The notes beneath the pieces are model-generated. The model was not told the DNA's origin, did not search any database, and saw only the letters and a program-made list of their open reading frames with translations. From assembly GCA_947503555.1 (NCBI GenBank), contig CANNEE010000015.1, forward strand, positions 1-64,000: a stretch of DNA of 64,000 nucleotides, given 5' to 3'. Every line of letters begins with the position of its first letter. Position 1 is the stretch's first letter. Origin of the DNA: an uncultured Shewanella sp. GTDB lineage: Bacteria; Pseudomonadota; Gammaproteobacteria; Enterobacterales; Shewanellaceae. The translations under genes and the position numbers were made by a program. This document shows positions 49,001-56,092 of this stretch, piece by piece.

Positions 49001-49206
49001 AAATAGCCCTTTACAATCTATGCATCAATGACACGGATGTAAGTCAAGCCATGCTTGGTCAACTCGCACAGGAGCGTGCTCAAAAGGTCAAAATCTATAT
49101 GGTCGAAACCTTAGGTAGCCCAGCTCAGTCAATTTTCATTAAAGATAGCCGCATTAACACGCAACAAAGCGGTGCAATGGCGCTACTCAGCTTAGATGCC
49201 AAATAA
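46027..49206 (+). CDS. Large DUF748 (AsmA-like) envelope protein
   Basis: A 1059-residue protein. One N-terminal transmembrane helix (about 25-47) anchors a long periplasmic beta-rich region of repeated AsmA-like units, with several DUF748 segments (SINPFLLRVTINEF near 68-81 is typical, and the central IDKGSAYFSDKSLKPNF motif at about 663-679). The last 150 residues resemble the C terminus of DUF748 proteins with an OmpA-like unit (ELDKLSYALGSNELAQPQ). AsmA-like proteins bridge the two membranes and have been linked to lipid traffic. The specific role of this one is unknown. AGGAG lies 12 bases ahead of the ATG. Confidence 0.87.
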   Translation: MTDKTTRFSLLTQVKSRPRYQRWSLYLGTTYCLYALLLGVLAPSMLTQALPDQINTLTGRNAQLDSISINPFLLRVTINEFHIKPNENQDVHHPAEEDGFSGFERFVLEVNFWHSLINQAISIETVSLTKPYGFIAAKRTPANSNQKHPLEYSKLRFNFSDILDKLATSQETQPATEQENSALPRILLNHLNISAGKLKLFDTLTQTQINYNNLNIQLRELDSQYKLTSQQLGNRFSVQLTGADGSQWQTQGQIQVFPLNLEGELTLGRIQLTPFWPLIAKHVEAKLGSGRISVANHYQIKQDDEAVTFSISKGQFSLEELSFTHQQKSLLELPLFALENLQLDSAQKQLHIDQLFSQNLNTHLVLDKQGLNLVNLLTPDLLKRPSTAPNITSHNQATTENQEQTRKQNNNGDANTKADDTPWRVTLDKTNIENYQLSLIDNKTNANQNHWHIDNVNLKLGQFVSDLSTTLNYDLGLRINQTGELASRGELDLASSQANVGYILQNFPLPNLQGYLSPFINIQLSQGKLDTQGQVQFTPAQDIQLESDLYIKELDIKALETNKSGLSESLLSWQNLKINKIIYKGLTQELTLDTIGLSQPYAKVIINEDRSTNIGDLIVKQESSETRPIEPSAKTQAGVDNTQATGSQAQELKLTIGRVLIDKGSAYFSDKSLKPNFGASIEELQGGISQLTSSGSKKAKVDISGKIDRYAPVTLKGELNPLLADPYLDLALDFNNVELTSVNPYSGTYAGYYIDKGQLSLALNYQLENNQLKGDNRLVIDQLELGKPSNSELATSLPVSLAIALLQDTNGVIDLDMQVSGDVNSPDFSVGNIIMTAVTNVITKAVTSPFSLLANLIGTDEELDKLSYALGSNELAQPQQQKLEQLAQALAKRPKLSLSVEGAVDLAGDTQALKAKLLAKELHSLVTEVSLSNIEVMGASSLASDPKLGRAIVKLYENRFDQSPKVIKANIEKQQTPDTPKLTAQALDVEWKIALYNLCINDTDVSQAMLGQLAQERAQKVKIYMVETLGSPAQSIFIKDSRINTQQSGAMALLSLDAK

Positions 49207-49224
49207 CCAACTTTAACCTCCACT

Positions 49225-49253
49225 CCCCTTGCAATGAATCGAATTGTAAGGGG
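49225..49253 (+). terminator. Hairpin after the DUF748 gene
   Basis: An 11-bp stem with one G-T pair (49225-49235 with 49243-49253) and a 7-base loop. There is no T-tract, so it may be a weak or factor-dependent end. Confidence 0.5.
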
Positions 49254-49343
49254 AACGTTCCACCAACAAAGTGTGACACAGGTCTTTATTCAGGCGAAAG
49301 CATGATATAGAATTGCGCAACTTATTTTTGTACAGAGGTTGCC

Positions 49344-49700
49344 ATGTTTGTAATACGTTGGATTCTAGGCAGAATTATCTTGCTACTCAATTTTATCTTT
49401 TCCCCAAAGAAGCTTCAGCGTCCAGTCGCTGAACAAAATAAAATCGATGAACAAACCAAGCAATTATCTCTGTATCAATATGCGGCTTGTCCTTTTTGCG
49501 TTAAAGTTCGCCGTGCTCTAGTTAGACAAGGATTGGATATTCAGCTTATCGATGCTAAGCAAGATGAGAATAAGCAGCTTCTTGCAAGCGAGGGTGGCAA
49601 AGTACAAGTGCCTTGCCTGCGCATTGAACAAGACAATGAAGTAAAGTGGTTATACGAATCTTCTGAGATTATTAACTATCTCGATAAACGTTTCGCTTAA
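49344..49700 (+). CDS. Membrane-anchored glutaredoxin/GST N-terminal-like protein
   Basis: A 118-residue protein with an N-terminal hydrophobic helix (3-20) followed by a thioredoxin-fold domain (about 42-118). The redox motif is CPFC (C49, C52) in YQYAACPFCVKVR. VPCLRI supplies the cis-proline position, and the fold ends with ESSEIINYLDKRF, as in glutathione S-transferase N-terminal domains. It is likely a glutathione-dependent redox protein at the inner membrane facing the cytoplasm. ATG 49344 has GAGG 5 bases upstream. Confidence 0.87.
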   Translation: MFVIRWILGRIILLLNFIFSPKKLQRPVAEQNKIDEQTKQLSLYQYAACPFCVKVRRALVRQGLDIQLIDAKQDENKQLLASEGGKVQVPCLRIEQDNEVKWLYESSEIINYLDKRFA

Positions 49701-49714
49701 ATTTCTGTTCAAAT

Positions 49715-49753
49715 AAAAAGCAGCGACCTAAACTACTAGGTCGCTGCTTTTTT
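49715..49753. terminator. Strong bidirectional terminator
   Basis: A 16-bp stem (49715-49730 with 49737-49752), a 6-base loop, and A5/T6 flanks. It ends the convergent glutaredoxin-like gene and the DUF1538 operon. Confidence 0.93.
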
Positions 49754-49785
49754 GTATCTCTCACTAATCACTTAATGCAAAGTGA

Positions 49786-50193
49786 TTAATCAATCAGGTG
49801 AGTCATGCCTTTGAGCACAATATCATGGTAACTCACTATGCCTAAGATCTTACCCTCTTCAATCACTGGCGCTTTTGTGATACCAAAACGTTCAAATAAA
49901 CGCGCACAGTATCTGACATCCATTTTGCCGTTTACCGACAACACTGGCTTAATCATGATTTCATAGATATTGACACGCTCTGGCGCCTTATCTTTCGCTA
50001 GCACCTTCTTAGCGATATCGCTCATCAATACCATGCCATATTCATCATCATCATGGCGTTTGTTAACCAATAACACTTTCACATCATCATCGATAGCCTT
50101 ACGAATACCCTCAGCAACAGTTAACAATCCGTCAACCATAGTATATTGCTGAGTCATTACATCCGAGACTCTCACTATAGAATCTTGTTTCAT
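49786..50193 (-). CDS. CBS-pair protein of the DUF1538 operon
   Basis: A 135-residue protein made of two CBS domains: one at about 8-70 (VSDVMTQQYTMVDGLLTVAEG, ending VLMSDIAKKV) and one at about 76-133 (IYEIMIKPVLSVNGKM, ending GIVSYHDIVLKG). CBS pairs bind adenine nucleotides or other adenosyl ligands and usually regulate a partner. There is no catalytic domain. It is the last gene of the four-gene operon. Its start overlaps the stop of the PII-like gene (ATGA), so it should be made together with it. The likely role is to regulate the DUF1538 membrane proteins (inference). Confidence 0.88.
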   Translation of the reverse strand: MKQDSIVRVSDVMTQQYTMVDGLLTVAEGIRKAIDDDVKVLLVNKRHDDDEYGMVLMSDIAKKVLAKDKAPERVNIYEIMIKPVLSVNGKMDVRYCARLFERFGITKAPVIEEGKILGIVSYHDIVLKGMTHLID

Positions 50194-50540
50194 ATTTGAT
50201 CCTCAATATCTTTACTGAGCTGCTCAACTTGATGAGCGACTCCAACAGCATCTTCAACATCTATTTGAATTGCAATTCCACTTCCAGGGTTAGTATCAAA
50301 CTCCCCGGCTAAACTAATTTGCTCTAAAATGCTGCGGCTCATATGCTCTTCCACCAACAGCAAAATCACATCTCTTTGGACATCAAGGGTCAGCCCCATA
50401 AAGGTCTTCTTCTTCTCAAGTCCTTCGCCACGCGCATGGTTAATCACGGTCGCGCCGGTTGCTCCCGCTTCACGAGCGGCTTTCAATACCTTGTCGGTAC
50501 AGCAATCATCGACAAAAGCAATAATAAGTTTAAAGCGCAT
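50190..50540 (-). CDS. PII-like signalling protein of the DUF1538 operon
   Basis: A 116-residue protein with the ferredoxin-like PII/CutA-type fold: MRFKLIIAFVDD, then AAREAGATGATVINHARGEGLE, the T-loop region KKKTFMGLTLDVQRDV and the closing NPGSGIAIQIDVED. The T-loop lacks the tyrosine that is uridylylated in GlnB/GlnK. The B-loop lysine for ATP is not obvious, so ligand and control probably differ from classical PII. AAGGAG lies 8 bases ahead of the ATG. It is encoded between two DUF1538 membrane genes and a CBS gene, as GlnK is beside AmtB, which suggests direct regulation of the membrane proteins. Confidence 0.87.
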   Translation of the reverse strand: MRFKLIIAFVDDCCTDKVLKAAREAGATGATVINHARGEGLEKKKTFMGLTLDVQRDVILLLVEEHMSRSILEQISLAGEFDTNPGSGIAIQIDVEDAVGVAHQVEQLSKDIEDQI

Positions 50541-50552
50541 AATTCCGCTCCT

Positions 50553-51320
50553 TTACGATTTCTTCGAACTTAAAAAATTAACTAACTGCGCATAGCCCAT
50601 TACAGTAATCATGGGGAATAAACTCGCAAATGCAATTAATCCAAAACCATCAATCAATGGGTTACGTCCAGGCACATTGGTCGCCAAGCCTAGACCTAAG
50701 GCTGCGACCAGAGGCACAGTGACGGTTGAGGTCGTTACACCACCAGAGTCATAGGCCAATGGAATGATCATCTTAGGCGCAAGGAAGGTCTGAATTACCA
50801 CCACCACGTATCCCGCCATAATGTAGTAATGGATAGGGTCGCCCACGACAATACGGTAACTACCTAAACCGATCCCAATCGCGACGCCCAGTGCAACCGC
50901 AAGACGCAGGCCCTGCACTCGAATAGTGCCACCTGAGACTTCCTCGGCCTTAATCGCCACTGCAATCAGTGAAGGCTCTGCAATAGTCGTACTAAAACCA
51001 ATTGCCGCCGCAAAGATATATACCCAAATATAGTCCTGCCAAACAGGTACAGTGCTAGTCGGATCGCTTGGCTGAATAAACTCCGGAGAGGTCAATTGCT
51101 GCGCCATGGTTTCACCCAGTGGGAATAGTGCTAACTCTAGACCGACAAGAAATAGGCTTAACCCTAAAATCACATAGATAAAGCCCATAACCACATTCTT
51201 CGGATTTGCTATCGGCCGCTTAAGCACACCTAATTGAAATCCAAATAGAATCACAGCAATTGGCACAACATCTCGAATAGTTAGCAGCAATGTCGATAAT
51301 AAATTCTGTAAAATTTCCAT
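50553..51320 (-). CDS. DUF1538 membrane protein, second copy
   Basis: A 255-residue integral membrane protein with six to seven predicted helices. Two motifs recur in both copies: [11 protein letters not shown]-like (here GFSTTIAEPSL, 108-118) in the first half and [16 protein letters not shown] (189-204) in the second. They look like the matched helix-break motifs of an inverted-repeat transporter. The C terminus [20 protein letters not shown] is nearly identical to the other copy. It differs by a longer loop at 78-96. It is separated from the first copy by one base. Substrate unknown. Confidence 0.87.
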   Translation of the reverse strand: MEILQNLLSTLLLTIRDVVPIAVILFGFQLGVLKRPIANPKNVVMGFIYVILGLSLFLVGLELALFPLGETMAQQLTSPEFIQPSDPTSTVPVWQDYIWVYIFAAAIGFSTTIAEPSLIAVAIKAEEVSGGTIRVQGLRLAVALGVAIGIGLGSYRIVVGDPIHYYIMAGYVVVVIQTFLAPKMIIPLAYDSGGVTTSTVTVPLVAALGLGLATNVPGRNPLIDGFGLIAFASLFPMITVMGYAQLVNFLSSKKS

Positions 51321-51321
51321 A

Positions 51322-52056
51322 TTACATCACCACCATGCCGTAGATAAGAACGAATATCATCGGCGAAAGACTCGCAAATGCAATCAGACCAAAGCCATCC
51401 AGCATAGGGTTACGGCCTTTAATCACACTGGCTAATCCCACCCCAAGAGCAGTCACTAGCGGCACGGTAATCGTCGAGGTCGTCACACCACCTGAGTCAT
51501 AGGCCACACCGATAATACTTTCAGGCGCAATACTGGTTAGCGCCATTACGGCCACATAACCACCAATAATCATATAATGAATTGGCCAGCCCTTAAGGAT
51601 GCGGATAACACCAAGTAAAATTGCCATACCCACAGATAAAGCCACAGTAATTCTCAGTCCCATGGCATAACTATCCATGGCTTCGACACTTGAACCTATC
51701 GCCCCCGCTTCAGCAGCAACCTTAGCCGCTTCACCCGCAACTGCCGTCAATGCAGGCTCTGCGATGGTAGTACCAAAACCGAGGGAAAAGGAGAATACCA
51801 CTAGCCAAAATACACTGCCCTTTCGAGCGAGTGCTTGAGCTAAAGATTCACCGATAGGGAAAAGACCCATTTCTAGGCCAAATACGAAGAAAGTCAGACC
51901 AAGTACGATAAATACTAAACCAATAAGAATATTAGCTAAATTATCAGGTGCTTGTTGTAGGACAAATATTTCAAAGAAACCAACCACAACTATGATAGGA
52001 ACTAGATCTCTCAAGCTTCCCAGCATAGATTTCAACAGGTTGACAAAACCGCCCAT
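51322..52056 (-). CDS. DUF1538 membrane protein, first copy
   Basis: A 244-residue paralogue of the next gene and the first gene of the operon. Motifs are [18 protein letters not shown] (93-110) and [16 protein letters not shown] (185-200), with conserved GESLAQ at 69-74 and [11 protein letters not shown] at 158-168. The two copies probably form a hetero-oligomer or two half-transporters. TAAGGAG lies 7 bases ahead of the ATG, a strong ribosome site suited to a leading gene. A hairpin-forming palindrome about 165 bases upstream may be an operator or the end of the next gene. Confidence 0.88.
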   Translation of the reverse strand: MGGFVNLLKSMLGSLRDLVPIIVVVGFFEIFVLQQAPDNLANILIGLVFIVLGLTFFVFGLEMGLFPIGESLAQALARKGSVFWLVVFSFSLGFGTTIAEPALTAVAGEAAKVAAEAGAIGSSVEAMDSYAMGLRITVALSVGMAILLGVIRILKGWPIHYMIIGGYVAVMALTSIAPESIIGVAYDSGGVTTSTITVPLVTALGVGLASVIKGRNPMLDGFGLIAFASLSPMIFVLIYGMVVM

Positions 52057-52219
52057 TCATTCTCCTTAATCCATAGTTACAGCACAAGATCATAGCGTTA
52101 TGACCAAATGCTCAATAAGCGAACAAAAGCCGCTCGATTACCTCACTAGTGAGGCTACACTCCCAAAAACAGAGTAATTTTAACCCGAGTTCACATATTA
52201 AACTATAAGTTTGTTAACC

Positions 52220-52244
52220 TTTAATAACGAAAATCGTCATTAAA
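52220..52244. promoter_or_regulatory. AT-rich imperfect palindrome upstream of the DUF1538 operon
   Basis: TTTAATAACGA and TCGTCATTAAA (52220-52230, 52234-52244) form 11-bp arms with one mismatch around a 3-base centre, framed by two GTTAAC hexamers. It lies between the DUF1538 operon start and the end of the CbiM-like gene. It could be an operator or a terminator of that gene. Confidence 0.4.
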
Positions 52245-52271
52245 ATTACATACTTGTTAACTTCATCTAAC

Positions 52272-52961
52272 TTACTTTCGCCACAGGTAATGCCTGTCGG
52301 AATAATCAAACAACCACTGGGGCCGATATACCACTAACAATGTTAATGCCATGCCATTTAGCAAGGCTTCAGGAAAACCAAGGAGCGGAATAAGCACAAA
52401 ATAATTATTCGCTATCGTCGATAAATCAAAATCTGTAGAAACCCAAAGCCAAGCCCCCCACGCCAGTATGTGAGTGAGCTGCATCAAGCCAGCATTAAAG
52501 AAGCCACCAAAGAAAATATAGATAAATAGGTGTTTAGGGAGATAGCGAAAGCTTAAGCTATAAAAAACAAAACTAATGAAAAGCGGAAGCAGTACAGCCA
52601 CAAGCCCGTAGACCCCAATATCCGCAGGTCTCTTAATGACAAATAAACAAAAGAAACTAACAGGTAATAGCGCTAACACGCTCGCTAGACGCCAACCAAA
52701 CATCATTAGCAACACGACTAAACCCAGAAAGTGACCATCCATTCCAGGTTTTACGCCGGCATTGAGTAGCCAAAGTAGATTGATAATCAGGGTCACCCAA
52801 AAGGCTCTACGAACAATTTCAGCATCGGCCAACAAGCTTTTGAAGTCTTGTTTTGGCCAGATAGCCCACACCCAGACAACGAGCAAGCCAAAGAAGCCGA
52901 GTTGAACAGCATCTATGCTCCAATTAATCTCACTGATGTTGCTGCTAATCTGTGTTAACAC
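52272..52961 (-). CDS. CbiM-like integral membrane protein
   Basis: A 229-residue membrane protein with six or seven predicted helices. It resembles proteins annotated as energy-coupling factor transporter permease (COG3235-like), with GMDGHFLGLVVLLMMFGWR (74-92) the best family segment. The MHI metal-binding N terminus of true CbiM is missing. No ECF ATPase gene is nearby. Start is GTG at 52961 with AAGGGA 5 bases upstream. The function is unknown; metal or vitamin uptake is only a guess from the family name. Confidence 0.72.
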   Translation of the reverse strand: MLTQISSNISEINWSIDAVQLGFFGLLVVWVWAIWPKQDFKSLLADAEIVRRAFWVTLIINLLWLLNAGVKPGMDGHFLGLVVLLMMFGWRLASVLALLPVSFFCLFVIKRPADIGVYGLVAVLLPLFISFVFYSLSFRYLPKHLFIYIFFGGFFNAGLMQLTHILAWGAWLWVSTDFDLSTIANNYFVLIPLLGFPEALLNGMALTLLVVYRPQWLFDYSDRHYLWRK

Positions 52962-53123
52962 TCAATTCCCTTTACAACTTATTTAAGACGCTGTTCTAGC
53001 GAGTCTAATTAACCACTAATCAGCTTAGAGTACTAAAAGCTATTTTAAATAACACTAATAAAGCAAAAACTCTCTTTACACACTGATGTAAAATAAGATT
53101 TCCTTTGAGCATTACTTGATGTA

Positions 53124-53918
53124 CTAAGGGGAGCTTGATGCAAACTCATTTGATAGCACTTTTGTTAGGCGCACACTAGCTGTCAGTTGGATCTGGCTAG
53201 TGCTCAAGGAAGAGACTTTAAAATACCCTCCTTGAGATGAAAGCTGGTTTACAACTAACTCCTTTTTGGCCAAACGTGTTAACCAATAAGGGGCGATAGA
53301 GCACTGAGCGGAGCCTGTGGCAATATCTTCATTAATACCAATACTTGGAGCAAAAAACCTTAGTATATACCCACCACCACCTATTTTAGCGGTGAGAATA
53401 AGGGCGTGGAATCTATCCATTGCCTTTATGGCCTTAAAGTCTGGCTGAAACTCCCGCACTTGAGCTTCGCTATCTAGCACTAACACTAAATCTCGTGTGC
53501 AAAAGCTTTTTATAGGTGTTAATCCCAATCTCTTCGCGTATTTATCGAGATTATGCCCCTCAACGGCTGGCCAGATAGGCAAGGTCATACTGTAGGCATT
53601 TGCCACTTTATTTACCCTAATCATCCCTTTGGCATGAGTTAGGTTTATAGACGATCCTTTTATGGAGGCAAACTCAAACAATACATGAGCAGCTGCTAAG
53701 CTACCATGGCCGCACAAACTAATCTCACTATTGCCAGCAAACCAGCGTATTTGATAACCAAGCTCAGTTTTCAACACAAAGGCCGTCACAGGCACATCCA
53801 AACGCAATGAGATAGCAACTAACTCTTCATTCGTCAGCCATTGGTTGAGTATCACCACAGCAGCAGAATTTCCCTGTGCAGTTTCCCCAACAAAAACATT
53901 CACAATATAGGCCTTAAT
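53124..53918 (-). CDS. PhzF-family isomerase-like protein, apparent AUU start
   Basis: A PhzF-family protein (264 residues from the AUU) with the diaminopimelate epimerase-like fold. Family motifs are GNSAAVVIL near the N terminus, RWFAGNSEISLCGHGSLAAAHVLF with the catalytic glutamate, and IATGSAQCSIAPYW. The first standard start in frame is GTG 53903, but that would cut the first beta strand. The family reads (M)KAYIVNVF-like, and codons upstream of the GTG encode I-K-A-Y-I-V. A consensus AAGGAG lies 6 bases before ATT 53918, and a stop precedes it, so translation probably begins at AUU. Substrate unknown. Confidence 0.82.
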   Translation of the reverse strand: MKAYIVNVFVGETAQGNSAAVVILNQWLTNEELVAISLRLDVPVTAFVLKTELGYQIRWFAGNSEISLCGHGSLAAAHVLFEFASIKGSSINLTHAKGMIRVNKVANAYSMTLPIWPAVEGHNLDKYAKRLGLTPIKSFCTRDLVLVLDSEAQVREFQPDFKAIKAMDRFHALILTAKIGGGGYILRFFAPSIGINEDIATGSAQCSIAPYWLTRLAKKELVVNQLSSQGGYFKVSSLSTSQIQLTASVRLTKVLSNEFASSSP

Positions 53919-53930
53919 GACTCACTCCTT
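53918..53930 (-). promoter_or_regulatory. Shine-Dalgarno site pointing to an AUU start codon
   Basis: On the minus strand AAGGAG (53925-53930) is followed by TGAGTC and then ATT (53916-53918). The TGA is in frame and closes the frame upstream. No ATG, GTG or TTG exists in frame between this stop and GTG 53903, which is 21 bases away from the site, too far for initiation. Confidence 0.65.
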
Positions 53931-54116
53931 TTTACTTGGCCAACTAATCCTATGATGGTAACAAACTCTTCCGTCCCCAGTACAAGCAAGGAAATTCTTT
54001 GCTCTACCCATTTTAAACAGCAGTGACTGTAATATTCAAAAAGTAAAACTGCTGGAAAAGTGCTCCCCAAGTCAGTTAACATCTGTGTTCATTTCAGATC
54101 TAAGGCCTCATTTATT

Positions 54117-54548
54117 TTGATAAAATCCCTTGTTTATATCCTTACTCTTGTTGCTGTCATTTTCCTATCTGCATGTAGCAGTAAACCCCATGTTCAGCCT
54201 GAACTCACTCCGAATGTACGCGATAGATTTACTACAGAGATAAAAGACAATGGTCTTAAACTTTTTACCTATCAAGTTTGGCAAATAAACAAAAGCTCGC
54301 CTTCATCTGACGAATCTTTGCAGCGCCCAATCATACGCTCGAAGGAGCAATTAAGAGAGCTTAGAAAAGCACAAAGAGCAAAAGAGCAGCGGTATGAAAT
54401 GTGGCAACAGCAAATAGAGATAGGCCTTGTTCATACACTGGAGAAAAGCCATTTTTGCCAAACAGGCTATATTGAAATTGACCGCTTTATTGGTGAGATA
54501 CGTGCTGAGATCCGAGGCGAGTGTAAAGAAGGTGCTGATGAAGGCTAA
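54117..54548 (+). CDS. Small lipoprotein, unknown function
   Basis: A lipoprotein of about 143 residues with hydrophobic signal (IKSLVYILTLVAVIFLSAC) and a classic lipobox LSAC. The mature part is charged and largely helical (LRELRKAQRAKEQRYEMWQ) with two further cysteines. The frame opens at GTG 54060, but TTG 54117 gives a normal-length signal peptide with AAGG about 11 bases upstream. Neither start is certain. A convergent hairpin follows. No family recognised. Confidence 0.68.
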   Translation: MIKSLVYILTLVAVIFLSACSSKPHVQPELTPNVRDRFTTEIKDNGLKLFTYQVWQINKSSPSSDESLQRPIIRSKEQLRELRKAQRAKEQRYEMWQQQIEIGLVHTLEKSHFCQTGYIEIDRFIGEIRAEIRGECKEGADEG

Positions 54549-54586
54549 ACCTAATACCATTTAACCTTCATCAGATTATCTATTGC

Positions 54587-54619
54587 CCTATTTATCTGCA
54601 ATGAGTTCAGATAAATAGG
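54587..54619. terminator. Hairpin between convergent lipoprotein and yqfB genes
   Basis: A perfect 12-bp stem (54587-54598 with 54608-54619) and a 9-base loop. AT-rich with no long T-tract; probably a shared terminator. Confidence 0.68.
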
Positions 54620-54625
54620 TTCAGC

Positions 54626-54937
54626 TTAAACTAACTGATAGTTGATCATATAAAGCTGAGTAATCCCTGGGTAAATCTCCTGGATTACCTGTTTCAGCTG
54701 GGGCAAAGTCATATTCTCCTGCTCTGCATGCAGCTCGTTTAGCTCTTCAAACAACACAGGTTCAACATTAAGCACCTTAATATCGCAAAACCACCTATCA
54801 TCTTCAAAAGTCGATACAGGATACACCTTGCCAACTTGGTAATCAGATTCAGTCTCATCTCTTAAAGTAATGGTTTTGGCGCCACTTAAAATATCTTTCT
54901 CAAAACGCTCAAAAAAGGTTATCTTATTCAAAGTCAA
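54626..54937 (-). CDS. yqfB: N4-acetylcytidine amidohydrolase (ASCH domain)
   Basis: A 103-residue YqfB, an ASCH-fold enzyme that hydrolyses N4-acetylcytidine to cytidine and acetate. The residues that form the E. coli catalytic triad are in the same places: K21, T24 and E74. FFERFEKDILSGAKTITLRD at the N terminus is typical. Length matches the family exactly. The gene is 31 bases after the DUF3857-partner gene in the opposite direction of reading order, so it may be transcribed with that operon. Confidence 0.94.
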   Translation of the reverse strand: MTLNKITFFERFEKDILSGAKTITLRDETESDYQVGKVYPVSTFEDDRWFCDIKVLNVEPVLFEELNELHAEQENMTLPQLKQVIQEIYPGITQLYMINYQLV

Positions 54938-54967
54938 TGGAATACCTCATTTATTGTCAGAACCCTA

Positions 54968-56092
54968 TTAGCCATAAGGCTTCATCGAAAACAATTTCTC
55001 GACATTTTGTTGCATCAGCCCATCAAAGTCATCGATTGTAAACTTAATATCAAACTGCTTATCAATCGCTAACATAAATTGTTTGGCATCTTCAAACCTG
55101 CCCGCTTCAGTCAATAACATCATGCCATAAATATAAACCCACGGATTATGCGTACTCAAACGAGCACCTTCGATAAATTTATCGTAGGCATAGTCAAGTT
55201 CATCTAAATCCACAGCAAATGTGGCTTGTCTCAACTTAAAGTAACTCAGTGTCTGTGAATGTTCTGCACTCATGATGTCCGAAGCATATGCAAAACCGTC
55301 AAAATCCTTCTTAGCAGCATAATAAAACATCCATAGGCCAGAGTTACTGCCATTTGGCGCCTTAAAGTAACTAAAAATCTCTTCTAACTTCTCAACACTC
55401 GTATCTGGGAAGGCGTTCAAATGTAAACTAAGCAGCTCTCTTTGAATAATCGGATGGCTTTTATAGGATTCAGGCAACTGGCTAAAAAAAGCTAAGGCGT
55501 CATTTTCGCTGGCAAGTCCCTTAGAAAGCTTCTGCAGCATGGCAAAATAACCAAGCTCACTTAGTTTTTTGTCTTCAACAGGGGGTAAGTAGGTCAAACC
55601 TACATCAGAAGCCCAAACGCCTTGAGCCAAGGTTTTAAAATCAATGACAGAAACCTTTTGGCTATCTAGGTTTTCTTTTACATTTAATATCAAGACGCAA
55701 GGTGCTTCAGCGGCAACAAAATTTAGGTATACATGGCCATTATATACACCGGCATATTGCCAAAAAGAGGCGTTCTTGATGGTATTAGCCAATCGCTTTT
55801 GCATATGTGTTACATAAAGGTTAGCCCGGCTCTCATTTAACCCTTTAGATAAAATATGCTGCTTAATCATATTAGGTTCTAGATCGCTAAAGTCATATTT
55901 GTCACCGGCTTCATTGAGCTTATCGGCAAGGATGAAACCAAATTGTGACTTCAACTCATAGCTTGATTTAGGTTGACTAACGGCTTTGTTACTCGTCTGA
56001 CTAACAGTTCTGTGTGTTGTGGTTTTGCAACCTGAGTTGATTACAACCGCTAACCCTATGAGTAATATTGAAGCAATCGTTTTATTATTCAT
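54968..56092 (-). CDS. Probable lipoprotein, partner of the DUF3857 transglutaminase
   Basis: A 374-residue protein with a lipoprotein-like signal (hydrophobic 7-19, then INSGC with cysteine 22). The -3 residue of the lipobox is unusual (N), so acylation is not certain. The rest is helical and repeat-like, with TPR-style helices from about 185 to the end (EELFSYFKAPNG, YDKFIEGARLSTHNPWVYIYGMML). No enzymatic motif is visible. It overlaps the upstream DUF3857 gene by 8 bases with GGAGG ahead of the ATG. The pair is therefore co-translated and probably acts together in the envelope. Confidence 0.75.
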   Translation of the reverse strand: MNNKTIASILLIGLAVVINSGCKTTTHRTVSQTSNKAVSQPKSSYELKSQFGFILADKLNEAGDKYDFSDLEPNMIKQHILSKGLNESRANLYVTHMQKRLANTIKNASFWQYAGVYNGHVYLNFVAAEAPCVLILNVKENLDSQKVSVIDFKTLAQGVWASDVGLTYLPPVEDKKLSELGYFAMLQKLSKGLASENDALAFFSQLPESYKSHPIIQRELLSLHLNAFPDTSVEKLEEIFSYFKAPNGSNSGLWMFYYAAKKDFDGFAYASDIMSAEHSQTLSYFKLRQATFAVDLDELDYAYDKFIEGARLSTHNPWVYIYGMMLLTEAGRFEDAKQFMLAIDKQFDIKFTIDDFDGLMQQNVEKLFSMKPYG

